Origin: Gentiana macrophylla
Lineage: Eukaryota > Streptophyta > Magnoliopsida > Gentianales > Gentianaceae
Assembly (NCBI GenBank): GCA_026214975.1
Contig: CM047815.1
Location: forward strand, 75,607,299-75,671,298
Direction of reading: 5' to 3'
Length of the DNA stretch: 64,000 nucleotides
Shown: one piece after another, positions 54,627-64,000 of the stretch
How the letters are laid out: each line of letters begins with the position of its first letter
How positions within the stretch are numbered: position 1 is the stretch's first letter
The notes under the pieces: model-generated
The model's input: the letters and a program-made list of their open reading frames with translations, nothing else
Told to the model about the DNA's origin: nothing
Database searches by the model: none
Translations under genes and position numbers: made by a program

Positions 54627-56096
54627 TGATGAGAGTCAACTTTACACTATATTACCATCAATATTACTCCGTTATTGAGCTTAATTGGACTATTTGTGTT
54701 ACGAATTATGAGTTATTTAGTTTAATTTCCTGTTTCATGACTCATAGTTTGTATAATTGATTTTTATATGATTTATTTATCTTGGGAATGGGTTTTACAT
54801 CTTCGTATTTTGCCTATTCAACAGAGTATGAGTCTGAGCATTGAGGAACGAGAATCGGAGCAGACGAGCTATAAACGGATTGGGCCAAAATGGCACAGAG
54901 AGGTCCAAGGCCGACTCTTACGAACCAGACCAAAAGAGCCCACACAGCGGCGTAACTCGGGATCCATGCACCGCCTTACAAGATGCGTTAAAAGTCAGCT
55001 AGGGTTAGAATAAGTCGGCTAGAACATTATATAAGGGCACGTGTGTTGCGATTTTTCTATACACTCTCAGATATAGTCTCTTTACTTTTCTCAACCAATA
55101 TACAATTTCCTTCACACAATTTAGTCTTCAATAATCAATTATCGCTTGCGTTTGAGTTTTCATTCACGAATCAACACAACTTGCCAGATAGAATGAATTG
55201 AGGGATAGATTCGTTCTATGTTTTGGGTAACTTTTATTCCAATGTTTATTTCGCATCTTGAATTTGTGATTGCTCCTATGATGGATCTACTCTAAGTCGT
55301 AATTAACCAAACTATGTAGTAACTTAACAACCGTAAACCCTAGTTACTATCTTATTCGTTACGGCATGAGAAACACCGAATTAGGATTTACGCCATTCAC
55401 GCTACGACGGCGGTTCTTCTCGCTGAGGCGCGGTACCCAGTAAGCCCTAAGTATGTGCATTAGGCGTCGGCTATGTCTATTATCTGAATTAACTCACGTA
55501 TAATAAATCTGGCCAATTTTTTATTTGTTTACGTAACTTAATTCGAAGGAACTTCAGTTGAAGAATTAAGTAGGACACAAAATAATCAGATTGCTTAGGT
55601 TTGCTAGCCCATCCACGGTGGCAGCTTAGGTGAGGTCCACGGTTTAAGCCAGCGTTCCTAGGTCTTTAAGCCTGTTCAATTACTATGTTCTAGCACGTTC
55701 ACGGTAGACACTTAATTGAACACATGGTTCTATTGTCTCGTAAAGGTAATAGTAACTACCTTAGGGAGTCGCACCCGTAGCTACCATGAATTTGGGTTTG
55801 ATGATAAAGTAACGAATCGCATATAATTATGGATTAGGGGAAGGTTAGTTATAAGCGGTTTGGTTAATACCTTGTCAATACTTGACTGATTGTTGACTTA
55901 GATTGTTCTGATCTTTCCTATTTACTTTTCCGCACTATTTTGGTCAAAGATCACAGTTTCATTCTTGACTTTATGTTATTATTTGCGTTTGAAATGATAC
56001 AGAGTCACCGTGGGATCGACCATGACTCGCATGTGCTGTACTACGGTTGACCTAGTCATCTTGCTCGTACTGGTGCATTGGGCTTGCACGAGATCA
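54627..56096 (+). repeat. Gypsy (Athila/Tat-like) 5' LTR
   Basis: Starts TGATGAGAGTCAAC, comparable to TGATGGGAGTC of the LTRs at 57379 and 61031. It contains TATATAAGG at 55028-55036 and ends with the family block GTGGGATCGACCATGACTC..ACGGTTGACCTAGTCATC..GAGATCA, just before a tRNA-Asp primer site. About 1470 bp. The interior is cut off about 400 bp downstream. Confidence 0.75.
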
Positions 56097-56102
56097 AGTT
56101 TT

Positions 56103-56120
56103 TTGCACCGTTTCCGGGGA
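56103..56120 (+). other. Decayed primer binding site (tRNA-Asp)
   Basis: TTGCACCGTTTCCGGGGA against the intact TGGCGCCGTTGCCGGGGA found at 58773: three changes, one of them a loss of CpG. tRNA-Asp priming is characteristic of Athila-type gypsy elements. Confidence 0.75.
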
Positions 56121-56509
56121 ATTGGTGTCAGTTTGAATATAACCATTAATTTTAGGGTTAAGGTGTTCATTATCAGTGTTTTTTATTTTGTATTTTGAGT
56201 TATGTCGAGTCAGTCTTGGTCGACTGTTATGTGTCAGATGTCGTATTTTACAGAACTGTGTTTCGTGGTTTATGCCACGGCGTGGATCTCCGTCACTACA
56301 GCATGACTGTGCAACCATGGTTTCTGCTATTTCTCTGTTATTCTCTGTTTTTTTTGTGAGTCTTGCCAAGGCATGTGTGACAAACGACGTAGTGTGGTTT
56401 GCTGACCATGTATTGTTGTTTTTTGTACGCATGACATGAGCAGTCTAGTGAACTCGAAACAATCATTTTTGAATCCGAACCATGCACACATGCAGCTCAT
56501 TCAGACAAT
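56121..56509 (+). other. Gypsy leader remnant
   Basis: Follows the primer site. Short open stretches on both strands overlap, but no gag motif is recognisable. It ends where the minus-strand copia LTR begins. Confidence 0.4.
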
Positions 56510-56690
56510 TTTTTTTTATATAAGATGGATAGTGATATTTCATTGCTAGATTCTGTGGTACATACCACATATTAATGGTACCAACGGTTACAGGCTGAAT
56601 GCCATATGGCATTAGTACAAATTACTAAAACACCCTCAGCAGTATTAAACAATTACACACACTCTTAACTCTTAATTACTTACTTAACGC
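56510..56690 (-). repeat. Copia element F 3' LTR, truncated
   Basis: On the minus strand, TTGAGAGGGAGCG (polypurine tract, about 56691-56703) is followed by TTAAGTAAGTAATTAAGAG and, near its far end, TTATATAAAAA. The exact first base is uncertain; the left part is missing. Confidence 0.5.
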
Positions 56691-56750
56691 TCCCTCTCAA
56701 ACTAAGTGTAGTAGACATGACATTTAGTTTGCTCCTGAAGTGATTGAACT

Positions 56751-57378
56751 AAGTGATATGAAGAGCTTTGGTGAAGAAATCTGCTAACTGTGCTTCTGAG
56801 GGTATATAGTTGATCTTCAGCTCTTTGTTGATGACTTTATCCATTATGAAGTGCACATCCACCTCAATGTGCTTTTTCCTAGCATGGTACACTGGATTTT
56901 GTGCTAAGGAGGCAGCCCCTAGACTGTCACACCAAGCAACTGGTGTACATGACAAGCTAAGTTTCATTTCTTTCAACAACTTCACTGTCCATGCTATTTC
57001 TGCACTGAGATTGGACAGAGATCTGTACTCAGACTCTTTACTTGATCTGGAAACCACAGCCTATTTCTTTGAACACCAAGAAATTAGGGATAATCCAAGA
57101 AAAACATAGTACCCTGTGACCGTCTGAGGGAAAACAGGCCCAATCAACCTCAGAAAAACCCTGCAAGTTTAGATTAGAACCAGCAGAAATAAACAGACAA
57201 TAGTTCAAAGTTCATTTGACATATCCGAGCACTTTCTTTAAGGCAATCCAGTGATCAACAGTTGGTGATTGCATAAACTGACTCAAATAGTTAACCACAT
57301 AAGTGAGGTCAGGCATGGTTGAAGTTAGATATTGTAAACCACCAATGGCACTTCTATAGAGCAGTGGATTCTGTAAGG
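56751..57378 (-). pseudogene. pol: Copia pol part 2 (element F): RT end and RNase H
   Basis: Read leftwards from 57378: L-Q-N-P-L-L-Y-R-S-A-I-G-G-L-Q-Y-L-T, P-D-L-T-Y-V-V-N-Y-L-S-Q-F-M, after a frameshift D-W-A-C-F-P-S-D, S-R-S-S-K-E-S-E-Y-R-S-L, W-C-D-S-L-G-A-A-S-L-A, and the terminal A-Q-L-A-D-F-F-T-K-A-L. This is the direct continuation of 62651-63848 across the inserted element. Confidence 0.9.
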
Positions 57379-58768
57379 TGATGGGAGTCAACTTCACTGC
57401 ATTTTTGTATGTGAATCTGCCCCGGTTATTACTTTATTGGCATGTTTTGGGTAGATTTAGGCCTTTTCAAGAGTATTATCGAGAGTTATACGCACGGTGA
57501 GTTAAACTGTCACATCGATAGTAAACTCCGCCTTTTTAACGATATTTGACTCTTTTCCGAGCACTTTTGTCTTGTGGAATTACGCGTGGTGTTTGTTCAT
57601 ACATGATATTGCAGGACTTAGGTGACTCGAGGACCCAGAAGGCAATGTTTTGGATTGAGAAACATGATCGTGGCACAAAGGTAGCATAAAAGTGAAAGAA
57701 AATCGAGTTTGGAGCAAAATCAAGGCAAACTGGCGTTTGCCCTACCCCAAACTGGCGTTTGTTGCAAACTCAGGACAAACTGGCATTTGGACAGGTCAAA
57801 CTGGCGTTCATAGAACCAGCACTTGATACAGAAAGTTGGATTTTTAGGCAAACTGGCGTTTGGCCCCGACAGCATCAGATTCGATGTACCTGTCCATTAA
57901 TATTTATTTTGACCCATCATGGAGCCAGTTTCTAGTCAATTCGTCTTCTTTAAAGTTGTAGGGAATTTAATGCGCTTTCCAACGCATCTTGAATCGTTCA
58001 AATTGGAGCTTTACAAAGAAAGTTATTGCTGATTTACTGAAGACAGGTCAAATGGGCCGAGTTGGTCGGCCCAACTAGGTCAAAGTCGCGATTTTTGCCT
58101 ATTTATGAGCATCTAAACCTAAGAAAACAGATATTCTGACTTTTATTGGCCTAGACTGAGTTCGATGCCGACTTACGTGCTCAACCCAGCCGCTTCGGCG
58201 GCTGTTATGACAGGTTGACATCTAAATAGTCGGATTAGACCTCTGGACTAGGCTCCGTATTTCAATTTCTTAGTTTAGATTTTTGTATCTAGAGTAGAAT
58301 ATGATATTCGATCGATAGCTTGGTGGAGTTCGTGCCTGGGATCATTGTATGGATTAAAGGTTGATATCTTTTGCTGATTTGGGATTCAAAAGTCTTGATC
58401 TACAACGTTTTGATATTCATTATTGTGAGTTTCCTGATTTTGATTTGTTTTCTCTCAATATTGTTTTGATTGTGTAGATCATTAGTTTGTTGAAATTTAC
58501 TCTGGATAAAAGTCTTGATTCAGATCCTTGTTTTGCCGTGAAATAATAAAAGCTTCGATCTTTTGTCTTGTTCATATACTCTTTGCACTCTGATTTTAAC
58601 ACAAGTTTTATATTCGACTCAATCTCCTCGTGGGATCGGCCTCGGACTCTGAACGCACTACCTACAATCGACCCGGTTCACTGCCGGTTAGAAAGTGAGT
58701 TTTGCCTAAAGTTTCGAGTTTTATAAATTGTATTTGATCGAGCCGGATTGCGAAATCTCTACTTATCA
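57379..58768 (+). repeat. 5' LTR of the 57.4-62.6 kb element
   Basis: 1390 bp. It holds five AAACTGGCGTTT-type motifs (57727-57861) and ends with the block CTCGTGGGATCGGCCTCGG..CGACCCGGTTCACTGCCGG typical of this LTR group. Confidence 0.8.
57727..57861 (+). repeat. Five hairpin-like motifs AAAC-TGGC-GTTT
   Basis: AAACTGGCGTTT at 57727, 57749 and 57850; AAACTGGCATTT at 57777; AAACTGGCGTTC at 57798. Arms AAAC/GTTT are complementary around a 4-nt centre. Parallel to motifs in the 3' LTR and in the chromovirus LTRs. Confidence 0.85.
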
Positions 58769-58772
58769 TAAT

Positions 58773-58790
58773 TGGCGCCGTTGCCGGGGA
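58773..58790 (+). other. Primer binding site (tRNA-Asp)
   Basis: TGGCGCCGTTGCCGGGGA, the full complement of a plant tRNA-Asp 3' end, four bases after the LTR. Confidence 0.9.
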
Positions 58791-58858
58791 TCGAGATGTG
58801 ATCGCCCAGTGCACCAACACTTCCAATTGAAATCTATGAGGATGTCCCTAAGGAGTGT

Positions 58859-59188
58859 GTGGTGAAACCTGCCATGATTGATACGACATCTAGGGTAGAG
58901 CTACTAAGAGAGTTGGAGATCATTAGCATTCCAGTCCCAGACTATTTCACCCTTCCATGTTGCGTTGATGAGTATTATGTTGTCGATTTTGTGGACTCTA
59001 TGGTGGATGATGCTCATAGAATCTTTCAAAGAGGACAACCACCATGGCATGGAAAGTTTAAGAAGAAGATGATGTCAAATTGCTACAAGAGAGGATTCCC
59101 GAGTTGGGAAGAGGAAAAATCGAGAGCCGAGAGAGGTAAGTATCTTGTAAACTCAATTTTCATGGTCTTGGCCATTTTTATTTTCTAA
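58859..59188 (+). CDS. Short leader ORF, unrecognised, with a strong splice donor
   Basis: The frame is open from about 58802, directly after ATG-TGA at 58796-58801, to a stop at 59188. It reads through P-A-M-I-D-T-T-S-R-V-E-L-L-R, P-D-Y-F-T-L-P-C-C-V-D-E-Y-Y-V-V-D-F-V and H-G-K-F-K-K-K-M. A consensus donor AG/GTAAGT lies at about 59133 after E-K-S-R-A-E-R; codons beyond it look non-coding. Possibly exon 1 of a spliced element protein. Not gag-like; no family recognised. Confidence 0.4.
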   Translation: MVKPAMIDTTSRVELLRELEIISIPVPDYFTLPCCVDEYYVVDFVDSMVDDAHRIFQRGQPPWHGKFKKKMMSNCYKRGFPSWEEEKSRAERGKYLVNSIFMVLAIFIF

Positions 59189-61016
59189 AGCTGTTAATCT
59201 TCTTGAATTCGGATTTTGGTTGATGGTTTTTGGTGTTACTTGTTTGAAATAAATGGTTAAAGTGATGTTTTGAGTCTTAAATGATTTGAGTCTGCTTAAG
59301 TGCCATATGGTCAAGCCAACGACGTAAAACACAGGCGCTTGTGGGAGGCAACCCACCTTTTTGCTTTATTTGTTTAGATCTTATTGGGACCCTGAGAGGA
59401 TATTTTACACCCGATTCTTGTTTTTGACATGCATGCTATAGCCGATATTTTCTTTATATATACATCTCCATGTTTGTGTTACCTACACTTAAGGTTTCGG
59501 CCTTTCGTTGTAGAGAATTCTTTTTGTTTACTTTGTAGCACAGGCACCCTGGGAGATACATTTGCGGTTGTTGCATTGCATTGGATGAGCTTTTCCGACA
59601 GTTCAGCTAAGTTTTTTTTTCCTTTCTCACTCACACACTGAGGACAGTGCTTCGTTTAAGTGGGGGGTAGGAGACTTAGCTTCACTGTTTTTGTTGATAA
59701 ATTTTTATGCCATGTTTTCATATACTTGAATGATTTGTAGGCTTAGTTTTTTCTATATCGTGTGAATTTGGGCCATATTTTAAATTTTTTCATGGATTGA
59801 TGTTGTGTTATATGTTGAATCATTATATCCTTAGGTTAAGTGTTTTACAATTGAGTAAATGTATGCGAGTTAAGTCGTGATCTTGTTATAAAAATGGACT
59901 ACACACGCACTTAATAGCTTCAATATCATGAGTTATGGTAATTAGTGATGCTTATAGTTGTCATAGTCTATTCTGTTACCTAGAACTTATATGATTAACT
60001 TCGAGGTGAAAATAGAAAGGTCTATCTTGGTAGATTAAGGGATGAAGGTCCTGGTGTTTCTTTGACCCGATCAGAGCCAAATAGCCAACCTTGAACGTGA
60101 TATCCACAGTTTCCCCTCTAAGCCATTGTAGGGTGTACGTGGTTAGACCCCCACCCAAACTTTAGCCATTCGTGATTGAGCCTATAATTACTAACCCTTA
60201 GCTTTTATCTGTGGTCTACGTTTCCTTGACACCCTATGAGTTGAGCTTAATTTAATTGTGTATCACACATGCTAGTGCAAGTGGGGGTGGTCAAAGTGAT
60301 ATATTGGATGATCGGGGTGGTGTATCTTTGAAATCATGAAGAATATGGAGATCTAGTAGTGTTGGTGTTTGACTCGAAGTTGAAAAAAAAGGTAGTGAAA
60401 AGAAAAGAATGAAAAAGAAGTAAAAAGAAAATAAAGATGGGGTTGAAGAATGCTAGTGAATGATGTGTTGAGTAATTCAAATGTAATGTGTGGTGTTGGG
60501 AGAAATGAAAAGTGAATTGGAGTTGATGTTTTGAGTCAGTTGAGTTGTTGGTTTTGGTTTTGCATCTAAGCTCTCAATTATGATTCGGAGTGAAGGGAAG
60601 AGCTATGTTTTGGACTCTATATCTTCTGGTTAAGCTCACTTATATGTTTTTCTTTGATTTTGCCTTGTATTCCCTTCGATTAGCACATTCCCTGGCCTAA
60701 CGTTACAAGCTTCAAAGTCCTACCCGACCTTAGTTAGCCTTACCTCGATTAGTGGAGATGTTTATGAAGTATAAGCCTATGGTGTAACAACAATAGTCAT
60801 GCATCTATAATCTGAACCGGTTAACTGTTATGAATGAATGAGAAGCTATGCACACACTCACATTCCGTTTTTGTAATAAGGTAGGATTAGACTCAATTGC
60901 ATTTGCCTGGTTGTTTTCACTTGCCCTTTGCATATGATGATCCCGTGTATGACTACAATGTTGACTCTATGTTACATTTTAGAGTCGCTTTGTTTGCTCG
61001 AGGGAGAGCAAAAGCT
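59189..61016 (+). other. Non-coding interior of the 57.4-62.6 kb element
   Basis: No pol domain. Contains TTTAAGTGGGGGGTAGG (about 59655), which resembles the polypurine tract, and an A/G-only tract GAAAAGAAAAGAATGAAAAA at about 60396-60440. Near the end is CTCGAGGGAGAGCAAAAGCT (60998-61017), a phrase common just before the PPT of plant Tat/Athila elements. Confidence 0.55.
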
Positions 61017-61030
61017 AAGTAGGGGGTAGT
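61017..61030 (+). other. Polypurine tract
   Basis: AAGTAGGGGGTAGT immediately before the 3' LTR. Confidence 0.75.
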
Positions 61031-62645
61031 TGATGGGAGTCAAATTGTAGTGTATTTCTTATATGATATTACCTCATTTTACGAGTTATTCATGGTTATT
61101 TTGGGCTATTATGGGTAGTATATGAACGATATTCACTTATATGCATGTTTCGAGACTAATGACGTTTTCGTCCTAAAAACTCGTTTTTTTTGTGGATTTC
61201 ATTACGTTTCTGTCAATGTATATTATGCCTTGGTGTTCGTGTCTTTGTTTTCAGGCTTAGGTTGATGTATAAGGTCGAGAATAAGGAAGAGAGTCTCGAG
61301 AAAGAACGAGATTTGGGGCCAAGGAGGAGAAAAGAGTGAAGAATCATTGACGAAATCTGAACCAGTCACTTCAGGGGAATTTTGGTCACACTTGGAGACA
61401 CTTTCAGGAAGAGCTGTCTTGATGAAAGTTGTAGAGGATTGAATCAGCTTTCCAATTCATTTTGAATCATCTCATTTGGAGCCATAGAAGTGAAGTTATG
61501 ATGAAAATATCGAAGCTTGGTGCAAACGAGCGTTTACGGAGCAATGCTGAGTACTGAGAGTTGGCCTTTCAGGCAAACGAGCGTTTACCTTGCCACAAAC
61601 GCTCGTTCATGGTCGGAATGCGGCAAAAACCTATAAAAAAAACCCTCTTTTTCGGTCCTATATGGATCTATTCAGTACTTAGGCGTTTTAGGGTTTCTTA
61701 GGGGTGATTTTACGGCGATTTCCATTAGTTCAAACGCTGTTTTAATCCTTAGATCATAGATTTAATTCTTAGCAACTTTCATAGCTTGGATTTTCGATTC
61801 GTGATCCAAGATTTCATCTTTTGAAGGAGATTTTCATACAATTCAAGGTTTCATCTTTTATGGTAATTATTTCTTTGTCTTTCAATTATTTGATTATGTC
61901 TTTGATTATCGCTTTCATTATTATTTCATTTTTCAATTCCATCATGAGTAGCTAATCCATTGTGTGGTCGAATCATGTGAAACCAAGTGAACTAGCCATT
62001 GGATAGATGAGATTGGAAGTGTGTAGTGCGTAATTGAATGGTTAATGATTGTATTTACGTTCTAAAACTTATAATAACCGTAAGTGGATTAGATTGACAA
62101 CCTTGTTCACTATCACACACATCAAACTAATAGATGCATTTTGCGGTGAGATGTGGGATAAGGGGTTTTAGAATCGTGGCGTAGACCCGGCTAAGCTAGT
62201 TAGCCCGGGCCCAATATGAGGTTGGACATCGTTAAACGAGTGACTCTAGTGCATATCATGTTAGGTTAGTCGGTTTCCTAAAGGGGGATTGGTTAGTCTC
62301 GCATAGGGTGTTTATATCGAGTTGTTCGGTTACTCGCCAGAACTAGGAGTTGGCACCCGTGAATAGTCTTAACTGAGTAGGGATGGTTGGTAGGATAACG
62401 CACACTTTCCATTGAGTCTATCGAGGGGGTAAAAGTAGCTTGTTGGATCATGGTTCGACTATGCCTTTTAATCATATTAGTATAATCTCTAGTATAAATT
62501 ACTTCCTATTGTTGACCTAGACCAAGTCATAAGTCGACTTTGGTACTCAAACCTAGTCTCTGTGGGATCGACCTTGCTACCGCTGTATTACTACTGACCC
62601 GATACTCTGTCGGTTAAGTTTAGTCAGTTAATATTTCGGCTATCA
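61031..62645 (+). repeat. 3' LTR of the 57.4-62.6 kb element
   Basis: 1615 bp, TGATGGGAGTC..CGGCTATCA. Its last 750 bp match the LTR fragment in insert A (8155-9145) better than they match its own 5' partner. It contains AAACGAGCGTTT motifs at 61524 and 61575 and the inverse AAACGCTCGTTC at 61597. Confidence 0.82.
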
Positions 62646-62650
62646 CAAGG

Positions 62651-63848
62651 GTTCACCATGATTTGGACTGAGATGATTTCCAACTGTCATAGGAGTGTTA
62701 CCAGGTTTAATGTTCCATATTCAACCTCATTAACAGCTGTGCTGCATAATGTTTCTGTGACAATAATAAACCAGTATCATCTCTTAAAGACTGCATTCCC
62801 AGAAAATGAGAGACTAGTCCTAGATACTTTAAGGTAAATCTGGAATTCAGAAGTTCTATGAATTGTTGAATTAGATCATCTGAACTACCTGTAACCAATA
62901 TGTCATCAACATAAATTAAAACATACATCATCTGTCTTTTTGTTTGAAGAATGAACAGAGAATTGTCTGCCTTGGATTGAGTAAAACCCCAATCAATCAT
63001 TTGAGATCTTAGAGCACCAAACCAAGCTCTGGGAGCTTATTTAAAGCCATACAAGGCCTTATTTAACTTGCAGAAAAACTAAGGTTTAGTGGGATCTTTG
63101 AACCCTTCTGGTTGAGCCATATATATGTTTTCACTGATGGGACCATTCAGGAAGGCATTGTTTATATCAACTTTCCTAATGGACCACTTAAAGGTCACAG
63201 CCACTGAAAGAACAACCCTGATGGTTGCAGCTTTGGCCATAAGACTAAAGGTGTCTATATAATCAATTCCACAGATTTGATGGATGCCCTTAGCCACAAG
63301 TCTGGCCTTATATTTCAGAATAGTGCCATATGGTTTAAGCTTCAGTTTAAATACCCACTTGTTTCCTACAAGATGCTGCCCTGAAATAGGTGGTACTAAG
63401 GTCCAGGTGTGGTTCTGTTTTAGGTCCTGAAACTATTCAACCATAGCTGCTTTCCATTCTGGACACTCCAAGGCATCAGACACTCTCACTGGTTCAGTAA
63501 GGTGAGGTGGGACATTGGAGTGAGTGATGGAGGTATGATATACTTTAGGTTTAAAGTTCCCACTTTTGGATCTGGTTTGCATAGGATGGTGGACAGGTTT
63601 TGGAGGTTCAGGAATAGGTGACAAAAAGAGGTAGGTTCTGATTCAGATTCAGACTAAAGAGGAGAGTTGTGGATCTCAGGAGGAGATGAAGATGAAGAGC
63701 TAGGTGAGGATAAAGAGGGAGTAGAATCAGGGGTAGGACTAGGTGATCCATAGATAGGACTAGCAGGACCATTATAAGATCGAACCGGAGGACTAACATT
63801 CTGAGAGGTCTGGACACTAGTGTCATGGTGATCATCAAAGGCAGTGAT
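62651..63848 (-). pseudogene. pol: Copia pol part 1 (element F): linker and RT
   Basis: Read leftwards from 63848: F-D-D-H-H-D-T-S-V-Q-T-S-Q, a Ser/Pro-rich linker (63660-63780), M-Q-T-R-S-K-S-G, W-K-A-A-M-V-E, G-I-D-Y-I-D-T-F-S-L-M-A-K-A-A-T-I-R, R-K-V-D-I-N-N-A-F-L-N-G, and catalytic L-I-Y-V-D-D-I-L-V-T-G intact at about 62890-62925, then F-L-G-M-Q and N-T-P-M-T-V-G. Stops lie around 63040-63080, 63430 and 63655. It continues at 57378. Confidence 0.9.
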
Positions 63849-64000
63849 GACGTAGATCAAGTAATAATAAAATACTTGACCACCATAAACCAATACTAGC
63901 AAGAGGACTAGGTCCATCGTAGTATAGCTATAGCTAATCAAGGTCGATCCCACAGGGAACCAATTGTGGGTCATTTATATACAAACAATTAATTATTAAT
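63849..64000 (-). repeat. Gypsy LTR end at the right window edge
   Basis: Minus-strand GTGGGATCGACCTTGATTAG..ACTACGATGGACCTAGTCCTCTTGCTAGTATTGG is the 3'-end block of the Athila/Tat-like LTRs seen elsewhere. Copia F coding follows at once, so this is the 3' end of an element inserted in F and running off the window. The junction lies within a few bases of 63848. Confidence 0.6.

Larger units (their letters stand above)
57379..62645 (+). mobile_element. Non-autonomous gypsy-like (LARD-type) element with unequal LTRs
   Basis: Inserted in element F with 5-bp flanks TAAGG (57374-57378) and CAAGG (62646-62650), a TSD with one change. The 5' LTR region 57379-58768 starts TGATGGGAGTC and ends TTATCA, followed by an intact tRNA-Asp PBS. 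The 3' LTR 61031-62645 starts TGATGGGAGTC and ends CTATCA after a polypurine tract. The 2.3-kb interior encodes no pol. The two LTRs share layout and short blocks but look only distantly related by eye. Removing the unit with one flank copy restores the copia frame. Confidence 0.85.

Noticed and set aside
56010..56439. Overlapping open frames on both strands in the gypsy LTR end and leader
   Set aside because: They straddle the LTR end and PBS, have no recognisable motif and overlap each other on opposite strands.
57379..57412. Apparent extra copia codons (K-L-T-P-I-T) continuing the minus-strand pol past 57378
   Set aside because: This is the reverse complement of the LTR start TGATGGGAGTC. 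The copia frame is continuous only if coding stops at 57378 and resumes at 62651.

Overview
The window looks like nuclear DNA of a flowering plant, probably a eudicot: long AT-rich LTR retrotransposons, plant-style primer sites (initiator tRNA-Met and tRNA-Asp), Tourist and Stowaway MITEs, a Helitron-like end, a 5S rRNA-derived repeat and a SEN1-type helicase fragment. I see no bacterial operon, CRISPR array, tRNA gene or intact rRNA gene. Almost all of it is nested, decayed LTR retrotransposons. The only credible host gene is a small two-exon gene for a secreted peptide at 53.42-53.87 kb (minus).

Layout. 0-20.1 kb: one Ty3/gypsy Athila/Tat-type element (gag, protease, RT, plus strand) split by two complete copia-type insertions. 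Insert A (1472-11646, TSD TTCAA) has 1.93-kb LTRs around a wrecked pol that itself holds a gypsy LTR fragment. Insert B (12457-19219, TSD AGATG) has 1.77-kb LTRs and encodes no pol, only odd short ORFs. 20.1-24.8 kb: unrecognised coding remnant, Helitron-like 3' end, truncated minus-strand copia (LTR, PBS, gag), SEN1-like helicase pseudogene, CACTA-like end. 24.8-33.4 kb: a dead Tekay/Del-type chromovirus with chromodomain and truncated 3' LTR. 33.4-36.4 kb: two unassigned exon-like ORFs and a solo LTR carrying a SINE. 36.9-43.4 kb: a copia element with TA..CA termini (TSD GTGCA), inserted into a minus-strand relative of LTR A, with a Tourist MITE in its 5' LTR. 43.7-52.1 kb: a second copia element interrupted by two solo LTRs (TSDs GTTGG and GAGAG). 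52.1-53.3 kb: copia scraps and a 5S-derived repeat. 53.4-54.5 kb: the peptide gene with a Stowaway MITE upstream. 54.6-56.5 kb: a gypsy LTR with a decayed tRNA-Asp primer site. 56.5-63.9 kb: a minus-strand copia pol split by a non-autonomous gypsy-like element (57379-62645) whose two LTRs do not match. The window ends in another gypsy LTR.

Nesting order can be read directly, because removing each insertion together with one TSD restores the host reading frame. No host pathway is visible. The most interesting points are the peptide gene, a family of short hairpin-like motifs shared by LTRs of two gypsy lineages, the mismatched LTR pair, insert B's non-pol ORFs, and a copy-to-copy difference pattern at CTG/CAG sites that may be biological or a sequencing artefact. 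All family calls come from reading motifs by eye; no database search was run, and percentages are eye estimates.
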